DNA of 64,000 bases from JBMOKU01 sp049324315 (GTDB taxonomy: Bacteria; Bacillota; Clostridia; Peptostreptococcales; Thermotaleaceae). The notes below the pieces were generated by a model. The model was not told the DNA's origin and searched no databases. It saw nothing but the letters and a program-made list of their open reading frames with translations. Position numbers and translations under genes: made by a program. The stretch is from the NCBI GenBank assembly GCA_049324315.1, contig JBMOKU010000033.1, forward strand, positions 1-64,000, given 5' to 3'. Below, in pieces: positions 25,543 through 33,329 of the stretch (positions are counted from its first letter, which is position 1; every line of letters starts with the position of its first letter).

Positions 25543-26364
25543 TTAATATCTGTTTCTAGTATTCCAATTGCCATTGGTACAGTCATTAAAATTATTATAG
25601 TTCATATTTGGACCTTGCATTCTCTGGTTAAATGCTCTGTTATTTACCACATTGTTTGTTTTTGGAGTGTCAGTTTTTTGTGTATTGTTTGTTGTCACTG
25701 TCCTATATGTTGACTGTCCAGGATCATTTAAACTTGTCCTGCTTGATGTCGGCTGATTACTCTTGTTACTATTATAATTATAATTTTCATTCCACATCAT
25801 TCCATTATCATAAAAAGACAGGCATATATCATTCATGCTAAAGTTATTATTCTTATAATTTTTTTCCATGATATCTATTTGATTTCCCCAGAAATCTTCC
25901 TGAGTTTTATTTAGCATCCCTCTGTCTATAGCTTGTTGAAGCCTATTTCTCTCCATTTCAATCATCTGTTTGAATCTTTCGGATGATATTCCCTGGTTAT
26001 ATCCTGGAATTGATGTCGTTCCATTTTTATTGTAATTGTCCTCCATCTGTTGTATCTGACTTTTCCAGTAATTAGCCTGCTCCTGAGTAATGACTCCATT
26101 ATCTATTGCTTGCTGTAATCTAAGCTTCTCTATCTCTATCATTTGAGTATAATTATTGGTATCTACTTTATTACTGGATACATTCGAATTATCACTTTGT
26201 TTAACTACGTTATCTTCTACTGCCACTGTTTGACCTGATGCTATCACAGACTGTTTTACATTGCTTTTGGAATTCACTGTACTATCTGCATTTGCAGCTA
26301 AAGCTACCGCTCCCACTGATAATGTTAATACTACTGCTGTTGATAATGCCACTAATTTTTTCAT
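25543..26364 (-). CDS. Secreted protein with two DUF2680/SHOCT-like repeats
   Basis: A 273-residue exported protein. A signal peptide covers residues 1-24 (KKLVALSTAVVLTL, cleavage near ALAANA). Two homologous segments follow at about 75-110 and 130-165 (LQQAIDNGVITQEQANYWK and LQQAIDRGMLNKTQEDFW), then an Asn/Thr-rich low-complexity tail. AAGGAGA lies 8 bases before ATG 26364; the longer frame to 26421 has no site. The 'NGxITxEQA' helix-turn-helix is shared with the 26908 protein. The function is unknown, perhaps envelope stress or metal binding. Confidence 0.75.
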   Translation of the reverse strand: MKKLVALSTAVVLTLSVGAVALAANADSTVNSKSNVKQSVIASGQTVAVEDNVVKQSDNSNVSSNKVDTNNYTQMIEIEKLRLQQAIDNGVITQEQANYWKSQIQQMEDNYNKNGTTSIPGYNQGISSERFKQMIEMERNRLQQAIDRGMLNKTQEDFWGNQIDIMEKNYKNNNFSMNDICLSFYDNGMMWNENYNYNSNKSNQPTSSRTSLNDPGQSTYRTVTTNNTQKTDTPKTNNVVNNRAFNQRMQGPNMNYNNFNDCTNGNWNTRNRY

Positions 26365-26504
26365 ATTGCATTTCTCCTTATTTTTTATAATATTAACGTT
26401 GTTATTACCTACCTCCCCCATAGGTCCACGCCCTTTATATTGTTGAATTCGGCTTAAGTTGTTCCCATAGTGTTTTATTTAAACCCTAGTTTATTTTCTA
26501 AAAA

Positions 26505-26735
26505 TCAATTCTTATTTTTTTGTTCCTTTCGTAATTCTTCAATTTCCTGCCTTAGACTTCTTACCTCATTCGATAAAGTTTCATTGTTAGTTATATTGAA
26601 CCTTTGAAAAGAGTTATTACCGATACGACTGAAAATAAAGAAGATCAAACCAATAAATACTATTAATAATAAGGGGAACACAAACATACCAAAAGGCCAT
26701 CCCCCGCCAGTGCCCCAATAAGAACCCCAACACAT
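26505..26735 (-). CDS. Small membrane protein with C-terminal coiled coil
   Basis: A 76-residue protein. Its N-terminus is Trp/Gly-rich (MCWGSYWGTGGGWPFG), a single transmembrane helix spans about 16-36, and a coiled coil (LSNEVRSLRQEIEELRKEQ) closes it. AAGGAG lies about 10 bases upstream. It belongs to the same cluster of small envelope proteins downstream of sigI-rsgI. Not assigned to a family. Confidence 0.65.
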   Translation of the reverse strand: MCWGSYWGTGGGWPFGMFVFPLLLIVFIGLIFFIFSRIGNNSFQRFNITNNETLSNEVRSLRQEIEELRKEQKNKN

Positions 26736-26860
26736 ATATATCCACTCCTTTACTTAATATTAAATTTTATTAAATTAAATTATTCGAAAGTTGAACTAAG
26801 TATGATTTACTGTTATGGTTTACATTAAATATTTTTGGTAGTAATCCATGTAGATAAAAC

Positions 26861-26886
26861 GGTATGCCTCAAGGGCGAGGCATACC
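26861..26886 (-). terminator. Terminator after the small secreted protein gene
   Basis: GGTATGCCTC and GAGGCATACC form a perfect 10-bp stem with a six-base loop, followed on the minus strand by GTTTTAT. Confidence 0.85.
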
Positions 26887-26907
26887 TTATAAGCTTTAAG
26901 TATTAGA

Positions 26908-27228
26908 CTACCAGCAATATCCTCCCCAACCATAACCTCTCATCATGCTCCGGCCTCCACCGTAATATCCAGAACCCCAGTTATTATTGAACTGACTCCT
27001 GTACTGTCTTCTTAATTCCATATCTTGGAGCATTAAATCAGCCTGATCTTGCGTAATCATTCCTGCTTCAACGTATTTCTGCACCATTTGTTTTTCCAAG
27101 TCGATCATCTGCTGCTGAATCTTGTTTAATTCTTTTTGCTGGTCATCAGTCGATGTTGCAAAGGCACTGGGTACGGCAAAGGCCATTAATACCCCCACTA
27201 ATACAAGTAAAACTACAACTTTTTTCAT
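26908..27228 (-). CDS. Secreted DUF2680-like small protein
   Basis: A 106-residue exported protein: signal peptide 1-24 (VVVLLVLVGVLMAFAVPSA, cleaved near AFA), a helical hairpin (QKELNKIQQQMIDLEKQMVQ; EAGMITQDQADLMLQDME) and a Gly/Tyr/Trp/Arg-rich tail ending GYGWGGYCW. TAGGAGG lies 7 bases upstream. It may share the transcript of rsgI, 110 bases upstream, or be a SigI target. The aromatic tail suggests cell-surface or metal binding; unproven. Confidence 0.75.
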   Translation of the reverse strand: MKKVVVLLVLVGVLMAFAVPSAFATSTDDQQKELNKIQQQMIDLEKQMVQKYVEAGMITQDQADLMLQDMELRRQYRSQFNNNWGSGYYGGGRSMMRGYGWGGYCW

Positions 27229-27338
27229 GCTTTCGCCTCCTAAATTTGTTTGTTTGAATTTCTTCGGTTTATATTCGTATTACTATCTATTTTTTAAGGG
27301 GGTTACAGATAATTTTTTTAAATTTTTTTTAATTGGCT

Positions 27339-28274
27339 TTACCACTCTCCAGGACACATGTCATCCCAATGTTGCCTTGACCGAAAATCGTCACGGTACA
27401 TAGATGGATCTCCCTGTTTCGGATAATTTTCCTGCTTATCAGAAGAAGGAGGAACTACTTTATCTCTCATCATATCCATATGACCGTTCATACCCCAACT
27501 CGGGTCAGATACTTCACACCAATCACCAGGAAATGCTTTTGGTAGTGTCATTTGATTCGACCGCATTACTTGTGAAGGAGAAGAATCTTTAAACGTTTCT
27601 GGAGGTATCTCGATCCCTTGTTCCCTGTATTTCTTCATTAACATATATCTATTTAATGGAAGCCCTGACTCTTCAGCCTGCTGAATAATTTCTTTACCAG
27701 CTTGATTAACAACTACATACCCGTCATATTTTCGTTCATACATTTCATCATGGATAACCTGCATGATCTTGTTCTTATCAATACCCGTTTCATTTGGTGC
27801 TTCCCGCAGGGGTATGACGGTAGCCAAAGCCAAATTTTTACTTTGAGAGTCAAAAAAGTTCATTTCAGCAGTTTTGGAAGTTATCAAATTTACTGCTTGG
27901 TATACATCTAAGCCTTCGAGATCCAACTCTTTTAGTAGCTTTTCTCCTTCAGGATTCTGGGCCTGCGACTGAATAACTAAATTATCTTTACCGATGGTTA
28001 ACTGAACACTAGGTGTCATGTCCAAGGCAACAGATGCAAATACAGGAGGAATTAAAAAGGGTTTTAAAACATTAAAAGCCATAAAGATAATAAGAATAGC
28101 CGCTGCCACGTAATGGGGTCGGAAGCTAATAGGTTTTTTTACTGGTATTTCTATCGTTTCTCCGGGAGAAGGCCGCCGAACGGGCATCTTTACTTTTAGA
28201 TAATCTCCTTCTTCGGTAATTACCACTACTTGTCGTTCTTCTACTCGTAGAACCATCCCTCGTATTTTACTCAT
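27339..28274 (-). CDS. rsgI: Anti-sigma-I factor RsgI-like, with unusual Met/Trp-rich tail
   Basis: A 311-residue single-pass membrane protein. The N-terminal RsgI_N domain (residues 1-52, GMVLRVEERQVVVITEEGDY) binds SigI in the cytoplasm, a transmembrane helix spans about 54-74, and the external part carries the conserved VALDMTPSVQLTI region. The tail (from about 225) is rich in Met, Trp, Asp and His rather than a carbohydrate-binding module. The start is ATG 28274, with GAGGGG before it; it overlaps sigI by 8 bases, as in known sigI-rsgI operons. Confidence 0.85.
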   Translation of the reverse strand: MSKIRGMVLRVEERQVVVITEEGDYLKVKMPVRRPSPGETIEIPVKKPISFRPHYVAAAILIIFMAFNVLKPFLIPPVFASVALDMTPSVQLTIGKDNLVIQSQAQNPEGEKLLKELDLEGLDVYQAVNLITSKTAEMNFFDSQSKNLALATVIPLREAPNETGIDKNKIMQVIHDEMYERKYDGYVVVNQAGKEIIQQAEESGLPLNRYMLMKKYREQGIEIPPETFKDSSPSQVMRSNQMTLPKAFPGDWCEVSDPSWGMNGHMDMMRDKVVPPSSDKQENYPKQGDPSMYRDDFRSRQHWDDMCPGEW

Positions 28275-29022
28275 TCCCCTCACCACCTCCCTGCTGGGGC
28301 AAACGGAGCAATTGTCTTATAGGTAAGAATTCATCAATACTCAATACCAAGACTACAGCTATGATATACTTTCTTCCCCTCTCTATCACCTTTCGCCCAA
28401 CACCTGTCAGCACCATTAATTCTTTTACAGGTAATTGTTTGTTCTTCTCAAACTGTTTCATTAAAACCGGCTGCTCCACTAAAGCCTGTGCTACTCTAAT
28501 TAAGGTTTGTTTCGTATCACGGTGTTTAGGAGAGCAAGATACCAAATCATCTAAAGATATGCCATAGTCCAGGAGCATAAAATTGTAGCGAGCCACCATA
28601 TCTCTTTGTTCCAAAGCTGTTTGCTCATCTTGGTATTTGGTCCAGGCTTCCGCTATTTCGTACTTGCTCACCTCCTTTTCTTGGTCAAGGGTATCTAAAG
28701 GGGCGTATTGAAAGCGGGATTCACGTCGAAAGTAATCTACTAACCGATGATGAATAAGCATTTGGGCATAATTTAAAAATCTCATTCCCTTATCTTTATC
28801 ATATGTGTCAATAGCCTCATTAAAAGCAATGAGGCTGATACTTAATTCATCGTCATTATTCCAGTCTAAAGACCGACCGCAGATGCCCATGGCAATAGTG
28901 CCGATTTGAGATCGATACTTTTTAATAAGCTTCTCGCGGACTAAATCATCCTGCCTAGCCTTAACAACCTGATTATTAATTAGGCAGTACTGAATAACCG
29001 CCCCTTCTTTCTTATGCTGCAA
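28267..29022 (-). CDS. sigI: RNA polymerase sigma factor SigI, 5' end replaced by an IS
   Basis: A 251-residue alternative sigma factor of the SigI type: region 2 signature DELSISLIAFNEAIDTYD, DYFRRESRFQ, and a C-terminal SigI helix-turn-helix (KELMVLTGVGRKVIERGRKY). The present frame begins at TTG 29022 inside an IS1182-family element, with no ribosome binding site. The native start can be rebuilt by removing the IS: GTG at 30625-region, reading VLEILINNQVVK, with GGAGAGG 6 bases upstream. So the IS split codon 5-6 from the rest. Expression now depends on IS-derived read-through, if any. SigI controls heat or polysaccharide-responsive genes. Confidence 0.8.
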   Translation of the reverse strand: MQHKKEGAVIQYCLINNQVVKARQDDLVREKLIKKYRSQIGTIAMGICGRSLDWNNDDELSISLIAFNEAIDTYDKDKGMRFLNYAQMLIHHRLVDYFRRESRFQYAPLDTLDQEKEVSKYEIAEAWTKYQDEQTALEQRDMVARYNFMLLDYGISLDDLVSCSPKHRDTKQTLIRVAQALVEQPVLMKQFEKNKQLPVKELMVLTGVGRKVIERGRKYIIAVVLVLSIDEFLPIRQLLRLPQQGGGEGNE

Positions 29023-30605
29023 TAACCATCTCTATGTCTTTCATAAATTGCATTTTTAGAATCTGGCACAAAAAGGCCTTTGCCTTTTTGTTCAGGTTCA
29101 TCGCAAAAATTGCCACTCCAATTACTGCCTCTGCTGTTTCTTTTAGCCGAGCCATGATTCTCTTTAATCCGTATCCTGTTTTCATATGTCCGATCCTTGC
29201 TTCTACTTCGTTTCTTCTTCCTTGATCTTCTCTTTCTGTCTTCTCTCGGTTTGCTGTGTCCTTTGGTGGCCTTCCTAATGGTTTTCCGCTCATCCTGATC
29301 CCCAATTTTTTACAGTACGCTCTGTTCTCTCGGTTCCTGTAGATTTGATCCACCAGGATTTCTTTGGGCAGCATCTCAAATCGTCTCTGGTAGTTTTGGA
29401 TGCTTTCTTCTAGGGTTTTCCCTTCGTTGTAGTTGTCGAAACTGATCTTCTCTACGTAGGTGTACCCTTTTACTACGCTAATTTCGACTTTTGCTCCAAA
29501 CTCTACTTTACTTCCTGCTTTCCCTCTTACAATTGGCCTGATATGAGGTTGGCTTAAACTGACGATTCTGTTTTCTATCTGATTTGTTCTGTTTTGATAC
29601 ATGCTGTTCTGCTGTCGGTACAGCTCTTTCAAGATGTCCAGTTCTCTCTGCTCTCTTTCTGTCAACACTTGTTCTTTTTCTGTCATGCTTTCTATATTCT
29701 TCAGATTCCTTTTCAGAAATCTCAGTTGTTGTTTTTTGCATTTCATGATTGTTTTTTTATTAGGTTTTCTTTTTTTGATAAAGGCATTGAATACTCTTTT
29801 GGCTTCTTTTCGATATGTTCTTGGTTTCGCCTCTTTTTCTTCTCTTCTTTGATGAATCTTATCTATCATTTTTTCTGTTTTTTCTATGGCTTTTCTGATT
29901 AGTCCTGTGTCTGTTGGATAGGTGATATCTGCTGGTGTGCAGGTTGCGTCTAATATGAGGGTACCTCCACGGGGGGGATCGTCTTTATCGTCGTCTTCTT
30001 TTTCTTCTACCTTTTCTTTATTGGGTTGGCTTCCTTTTTCATTTCCCTGTGAAATTGTGTTTTCTGGTTCTTCTTCTGGTCTTTCTTCTGGCTTTTCTTC
30101 TTTTAACATTTCTTCATTTAGCTCTGCCATAAATTTGAGCGAAAGTCTTTTTCTGAACCACACCATTAAGGAAGGGTCAAAGGGTCTTTCTGAACTAAAG
30201 CCTTTTTGCCCTATAAAGTATTGCAAGTAAGGGTTTTCTTCTATCATCTGCACTGTTTCTTCGTCTGATAATTCTAATGTTTGCTGTATAATTAATGCCC
30301 CTAAGGCGATTCTGATATCTTTTGCGGGTCTACCGTTTTTTCTAAAGAGATGGGCGTATTTTTCTTCTGCTTTTTCCCAAGGGACTAATTTTGATTTTTT
30401 AATCCATCGATTGTTTGGATCTAATTTGAAGGAATCTTCCAATGTCATGTCAAAAATGGTGAGTTGATCTAATTGTTTTTTATACATTTTCCACCTCTCC
30501 TGCACGGTTTTTAGCCTGTTTAGGGCCTTTTCATTACTTTTATTATACCATGGAATTCTCTTAATATCTTCATTTTACTTTGTTTTAGCTTTTTTCAGTA
30601 CCGCC
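28983..30605 (-). mobile_element. IS1182-family insertion sequence
   Basis: The element is 1623 bp. The ends carry inverted repeats GGCAGTACTGAA and TTCAGTACCGCC (one mismatch). Direct repeats TAATTA flank it (28977-28982 and 30606-30611), a 6-bp target duplication. It contains one transposase gene. It is inserted in sigI. Confidence 0.85.
29012..30487 (-). CDS. IS1182-family transposase
   Basis: A DDE transposase of 491 residues, full length for the family. An N-terminal helix-turn-helix domain covers 1-110 (RPAKDIRIALGALIIQQTLELSDEE split over two helices); first Asp block GGTLILDATCTPADITYP near 180, central Lys/Arg/Glu-rich insertion, DQIYRNRENR block near 385 and the final Glu in VEARIGHMKTGYGL. 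The start is ATG 30487, with GGAGAGGTGG upstream. No frameshift is visible, so it could be active. The stop overlaps the new sigI start. Confidence 0.9.
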   Translation of the reverse strand: MYKKQLDQLTIFDMTLEDSFKLDPNNRWIKKSKLVPWEKAEEKYAHLFRKNGRPAKDIRIALGALIIQQTLELSDEETVQMIEENPYLQYFIGQKGFSSERPFDPSLMVWFRKRLSLKFMAELNEEMLKEEKPEERPEEEPENTISQGNEKGSQPNKEKVEEKEDDDKDDPPRGGTLILDATCTPADITYPTDTGLIRKAIEKTEKMIDKIHQRREEKEAKPRTYRKEAKRVFNAFIKKRKPNKKTIMKCKKQQLRFLKRNLKNIESMTEKEQVLTEREQRELDILKELYRQQNSMYQNRTNQIENRIVSLSQPHIRPIVRGKAGSKVEFGAKVEISVVKGYTYVEKISFDNYNEGKTLEESIQNYQRRFEMLPKEILVDQIYRNRENRAYCKKLGIRMSGKPLGRPPKDTANREKTEREDQGRRNEVEARIGHMKTGYGLKRIMARLKETAEAVIGVAIFAMNLNKKAKAFLCQILKMQFMKDIEMVIAA

Positions 30606-30611
30606 TAATTA

Positions 30612-31076
30612 ATATTTCAAGCACATTCAACCTCTCCGTATTTTTATATTCGTAACGCAACAAAAATTTGGGGTGGTAGATCTTTATTATTTTTATCTTG
30701 GTAATGTTTACATAGAAAATATTCAGACCCTAAATATAACAGTCAAATTTTCCTCGACTCAGGAGTCATTGGTTTCTTCTATATCGTCAAAAAAATCCAA
30801 GCTACTCTGGAAACTATGACTGCATCATCCAGATTTAATATCTGAAACAGAGCTGATAGTGAGTTAATTTACGTTAAAATCGATAACATTGTATCAAAGT
30901 AATTGTTTAATCTAGTTTCTAGTCGTACATCAAAGTAAAATCTCAGAGTGAACCATTAGTATAGCTGCAGTCGTTTTACAATAACTTTTATATAGCCACC
31001 AATAGGGTAACTAACATATCAGTTCTCCTTATGTCGCTTAACAAAAAAGTAAAGGACATAAGCCGTCCCATCTTTA
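30612..31076. other. Former sigI upstream region, no gene
   Basis: A 465-base AT-rich stretch. It contains the original sigI ribosome binding site (GGAGAGG, about 30631-30637) and GTG start, now separated from the gene by the IS. No open frame with a site was found; the native SigI promoter was not identified. Confidence 0.5.
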
Positions 31077-31439
31077 TTAAAACAACTTTAGTTCAATCAA
31101 TGAAAGAATATAATTATCAATCCTGCCTTGATCACGAACTGCTTCGAAGGTTTCTAAATCTCCTACTCCCTCTACTATCAACTTCCCTGTCCTTATATTC
31201 AACATAGCCTTAGTTACACCAGGTATTGCACGTAGATTTCTTTCAAATTTAGCAGCACAGTTCGTACAAGTGATGCCTTCAACTTGAAATACCATAACTT
31301 GGCTACCTTTTACTGGTTCTTTTTTTCTATAACTCTCTGGTATAATTTCATAGTTTTCTTTTCTAGCTTCCATACCTACAGTCCTTTCTACACTCAGCCT
31401 TTCGGTTTGTGTTCTTATTTTTTCTATAACTTTAGACAC
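31077..31439 (-). CDS. HMA-domain protein, truncated P-type ATPase N-terminus
   Basis: A 120-residue soluble protein. A basic N-terminal segment is followed by one heavy-metal-associated domain (GITCTNCAAKFERNL, Cys pair about residues 61 and 64), and the frame ends soon after it (LIELKLF). The first 110 residues look like the start of a cadmium-type ATPase, but the membrane core is absent. It may be a free metallochaperone or a truncated pump. The start is GTG 31439, with GGAGGTG 6 bases upstream. It is linked to the ArsR gene by a 22-base gap. Confidence 0.7.
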   Translation of the reverse strand: MSKVIEKIRTQTERLSVERTVGMEARKENYEIIPESYRKKEPVKGSQVMVFQVEGITCTNCAAKFERNLRAIPGVTKAMLNIRTGKLIVEGVGDLETFEAVRDQGRIDNYILSLIELKLF

Positions 31440-31461
31440 AGAAAGCACCTCCAAATAAAAA

Positions 31462-31836
31462 CTAGCGACGAGATCTTTCCCGTGCATATTCAAATACTTC
31501 CCTCACCAAATTGGCAATATGTTCATCAGCTAGCGAGTAGTATACCATCTTCCCATCTTTTCTATAGCGTGCTAAACCCAAATGATTAAGCGTTCGTAGA
31601 TGATAGGAAGCTACATTACTACTAGCACCTATAAGCTTTGCTACATCGCACACACACATCTCTGTTTTAGAAAGCGCATAAGCGATCTTAACTCTTGTAT
31701 CATCGGCTAGAGCCTTTAGTATTAAAGACATACCGTCCACACCCTCAAGTTCAGCCTGGATTTGTTGAACCTTTTCCTCATCACAGAACCAAACTTGACA
31801 AGTAATATCTTCTGAAGATTGGTTTAAATTAGCCAT
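31462..31836 (-). CDS. ArsR/SmtB-family metal-responsive repressor
   Basis: A 124-residue winged-helix repressor related to CadC: N-terminal Cys residues (ITCQVWFCDEE), MCVCDVAKLIGASSN with the CVC metal pair in the helix before recognition helix ASYHLRTLNHLGL, and DEHIANLVREVFEYARE in the last helix. The probable inducers are Cd, Pb or Zn. It controls its own operon through the 12-6-12 palindrome upstream. Confidence 0.88.
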   Translation of the reverse strand: MANLNQSSEDITCQVWFCDEEKVQQIQAELEGVDGMSLILKALADDTRVKIAYALSKTEMCVCDVAKLIGASSNVASYHLRTLNHLGLARYRKDGKMVYYSLADEHIANLVREVFEYARERSRR

Positions 31837-31869
31837 TTTATTTCCCCCTAGATTACTTATAAAAACATT

Positions 31870-31934
31870 ACAACATTACAATAATCGTTGTAATGTTGTA
31901 TTATTATGTTATCAATAAAATATTTATATGTCAA
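31870..31934 (-). promoter_or_regulatory. Promoter and perfect operator of the arsR-HMA pair
   Basis: ACAACATTACAA and TTGTAATGTTGT form a perfect 12-bp inverted repeat around six bases (31870-31899). Upstream on the minus strand TTGACA (31934-31929) is 17 bases from TAACAT (31911-31906). The palindrome covers the start of transcription and is 34 bases before the ArsR gene. Confidence 0.75.
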
Positions 31935-32264
31935 CGTCTACAAAACACTTGGAAGCAGCTACCAACCTCTTACTATCCTCCGGGGAAAACTTATGGAACC
32001 TCCGGTATGGAAACGTGACAGTTAGTTTAGGCTATACTTAAATTTTTATTTGAACTTACATCTTAACCGAATAAAATTAAAAAGCTCTCCACAAAACATT
32101 GTTTGCATAAAGCACCAAATTTAATTCAGAAGGAAAAGTTTGATGTGTTGTACTCCATATGCAATTAATATCAGTTAAGTAGTTTATAGAACATAGAACA
32201 ATTGTCCCTCTCGTCCTCAGTACATCTATTTCTAAGGTGAGAATCTCACATTATAAATTTAATT
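31935..32264. other. Junction between cargo and conjugation core, no gene
   Basis: No supported gene in 330 bases. AT-rich; a possible end of the core transcript from radC. No repeat was recognised. Confidence 0.35.
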
Positions 32265-32969
32265 TTAACGCGAGTGTGTATTTTGAAACCTATTCCGCTT
32301 TTCCTCAACAGGTATTGGACCTAATGCAATCTCTTCATAATTTGCCGTACCTTTGCTCTGGTAGGGAACAATCCCTTGTTCTGCCATGGAAGAATATCCT
32401 GTGCCACCTACAATAATGTGGTCTAAAATTTTGATCTGCAAGGGATGAAAAATATCAACCATTCTCTGTGTCATTGCTCTATCCTCCTGAGAAAAATTTT
32501 TCGATCCACCGGGATGGTTATGAGCTAAAATCATTGCATTGCAATCACAGGCAAGGGCATATTTTAATATTTCTCTTGGATAAACCGCTGTCTGGCCAAT
32601 ACTTCCTTCGGACATGATTTTTGTTTCAATTATGTTATTGCCACTATCTAAAAAAGCAACCATAAATCTTTCTTTATCCTTCATGCCACCTAAAAGAGCT
32701 AAAAAATATTGGCCTGATATAGTTGATGAATTGAGTGTAATCTTCTCGTTACTTTCATAGATTTTCAAAATGTTATATGAGGCGATAAACTCATTAAGCC
32801 GCCCTATCTTTTCAAGCTGCTTCTCATTTGGCTCCATAATGTGGGGATGCTCTAAGATGTTGAAGGGGTTGTTTCCCTTTACATACTGCTGAACCTTTTT
32901 ATAGGGAAGCCCTGTTAAAGTTGTCAGTCCTTTTAAAAACTTCTCGGTATGCAGGATATCTTGTTTCAT
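32265..32969 (-). CDS. RadC/JAB-domain protein of the element
   Basis: A 234-residue protein of the RadC-type JAMM fold. The metal-binding blocks SEGSIGQTAVYPREI and HNHPGGS...D (near residues 145-170) are intact. Its N-terminal helical part differs from chromosomal RadC. Such proteins are frequent in conjugative elements and are thought to affect DNA repair or anti-restriction; the reaction is unknown. The start is ATG 32969, whose GGGGGCG site lies inside the preceding gene's end. Confidence 0.85.
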   Translation of the reverse strand: MKQDILHTEKFLKGLTTLTGLPYKKVQQYVKGNNPFNILEHPHIMEPNEKQLEKIGRLNEFIASYNILKIYESNEKITLNSSTISGQYFLALLGGMKDKERFMVAFLDSGNNIIETKIMSEGSIGQTAVYPREILKYALACDCNAMILAHNHPGGSKNFSQEDRAMTQRMVDIFHPLQIKILDHIIVGGTGYSSMAEQGIVPYQSKGTANYEEIALGPIPVEEKRNRFQNTHSR

Positions 32970-32970
32970 T

Positions 32971-33207
32971 TTAGGCTCGCCCCCCTTTACCGTCAAATAT
33001 CTCAATAATGGATTTAATACTTTTCAACTTCTCACAAGTCTCCAGGGGGAGGTCTACTGATTCAAGGTGAAGAAAAAAGTTTTTAATTCCCATGCTTTGA
33101 AAGCATTTATGAATTGTTTCTTTTGTATCCGAATCCAAGTCAATCAATTGAGCTAATAAATTTACACATTTTACGTACTCCATATCCTTTAACTTTTCTA
33201 AATCCAT
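32971..33207 (-). CDS. Hypothetical small acidic protein of the element
   Basis: A 78-residue helical protein, not recognised (LEKLKDMEYVKCVNLLAQL; ESVDLPLETCEKLK). AAAGGTGG is 6-8 bases before ATG 33207. The stop is one base from the RadC start, so the two are coupled. Confidence 0.65.
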   Translation of the reverse strand: MDLEKLKDMEYVKCVNLLAQLIDLDSDTKETIHKCFQSMGIKNFFLHLESVDLPLETCEKLKSIKSIIEIFDGKGGRA

Positions 33208-33329
33208 CTGTTTTTCCACCTTTCATAAAATTTAGGCCTTTAAAATATTTTCACGGTAGCAAAGTTATCAATTTTACAGTGATATGTTTCCGGAGATGGC
33301 TACCGCTTTTAATAACCTCAAATTAGAAA

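Noticed and set aside
29594..29902. Plus-strand open frames rich in Phe, Ser and Cys
   Set aside because: They mirror the Lys/Arg/Glu-rich middle of the IS transposase.
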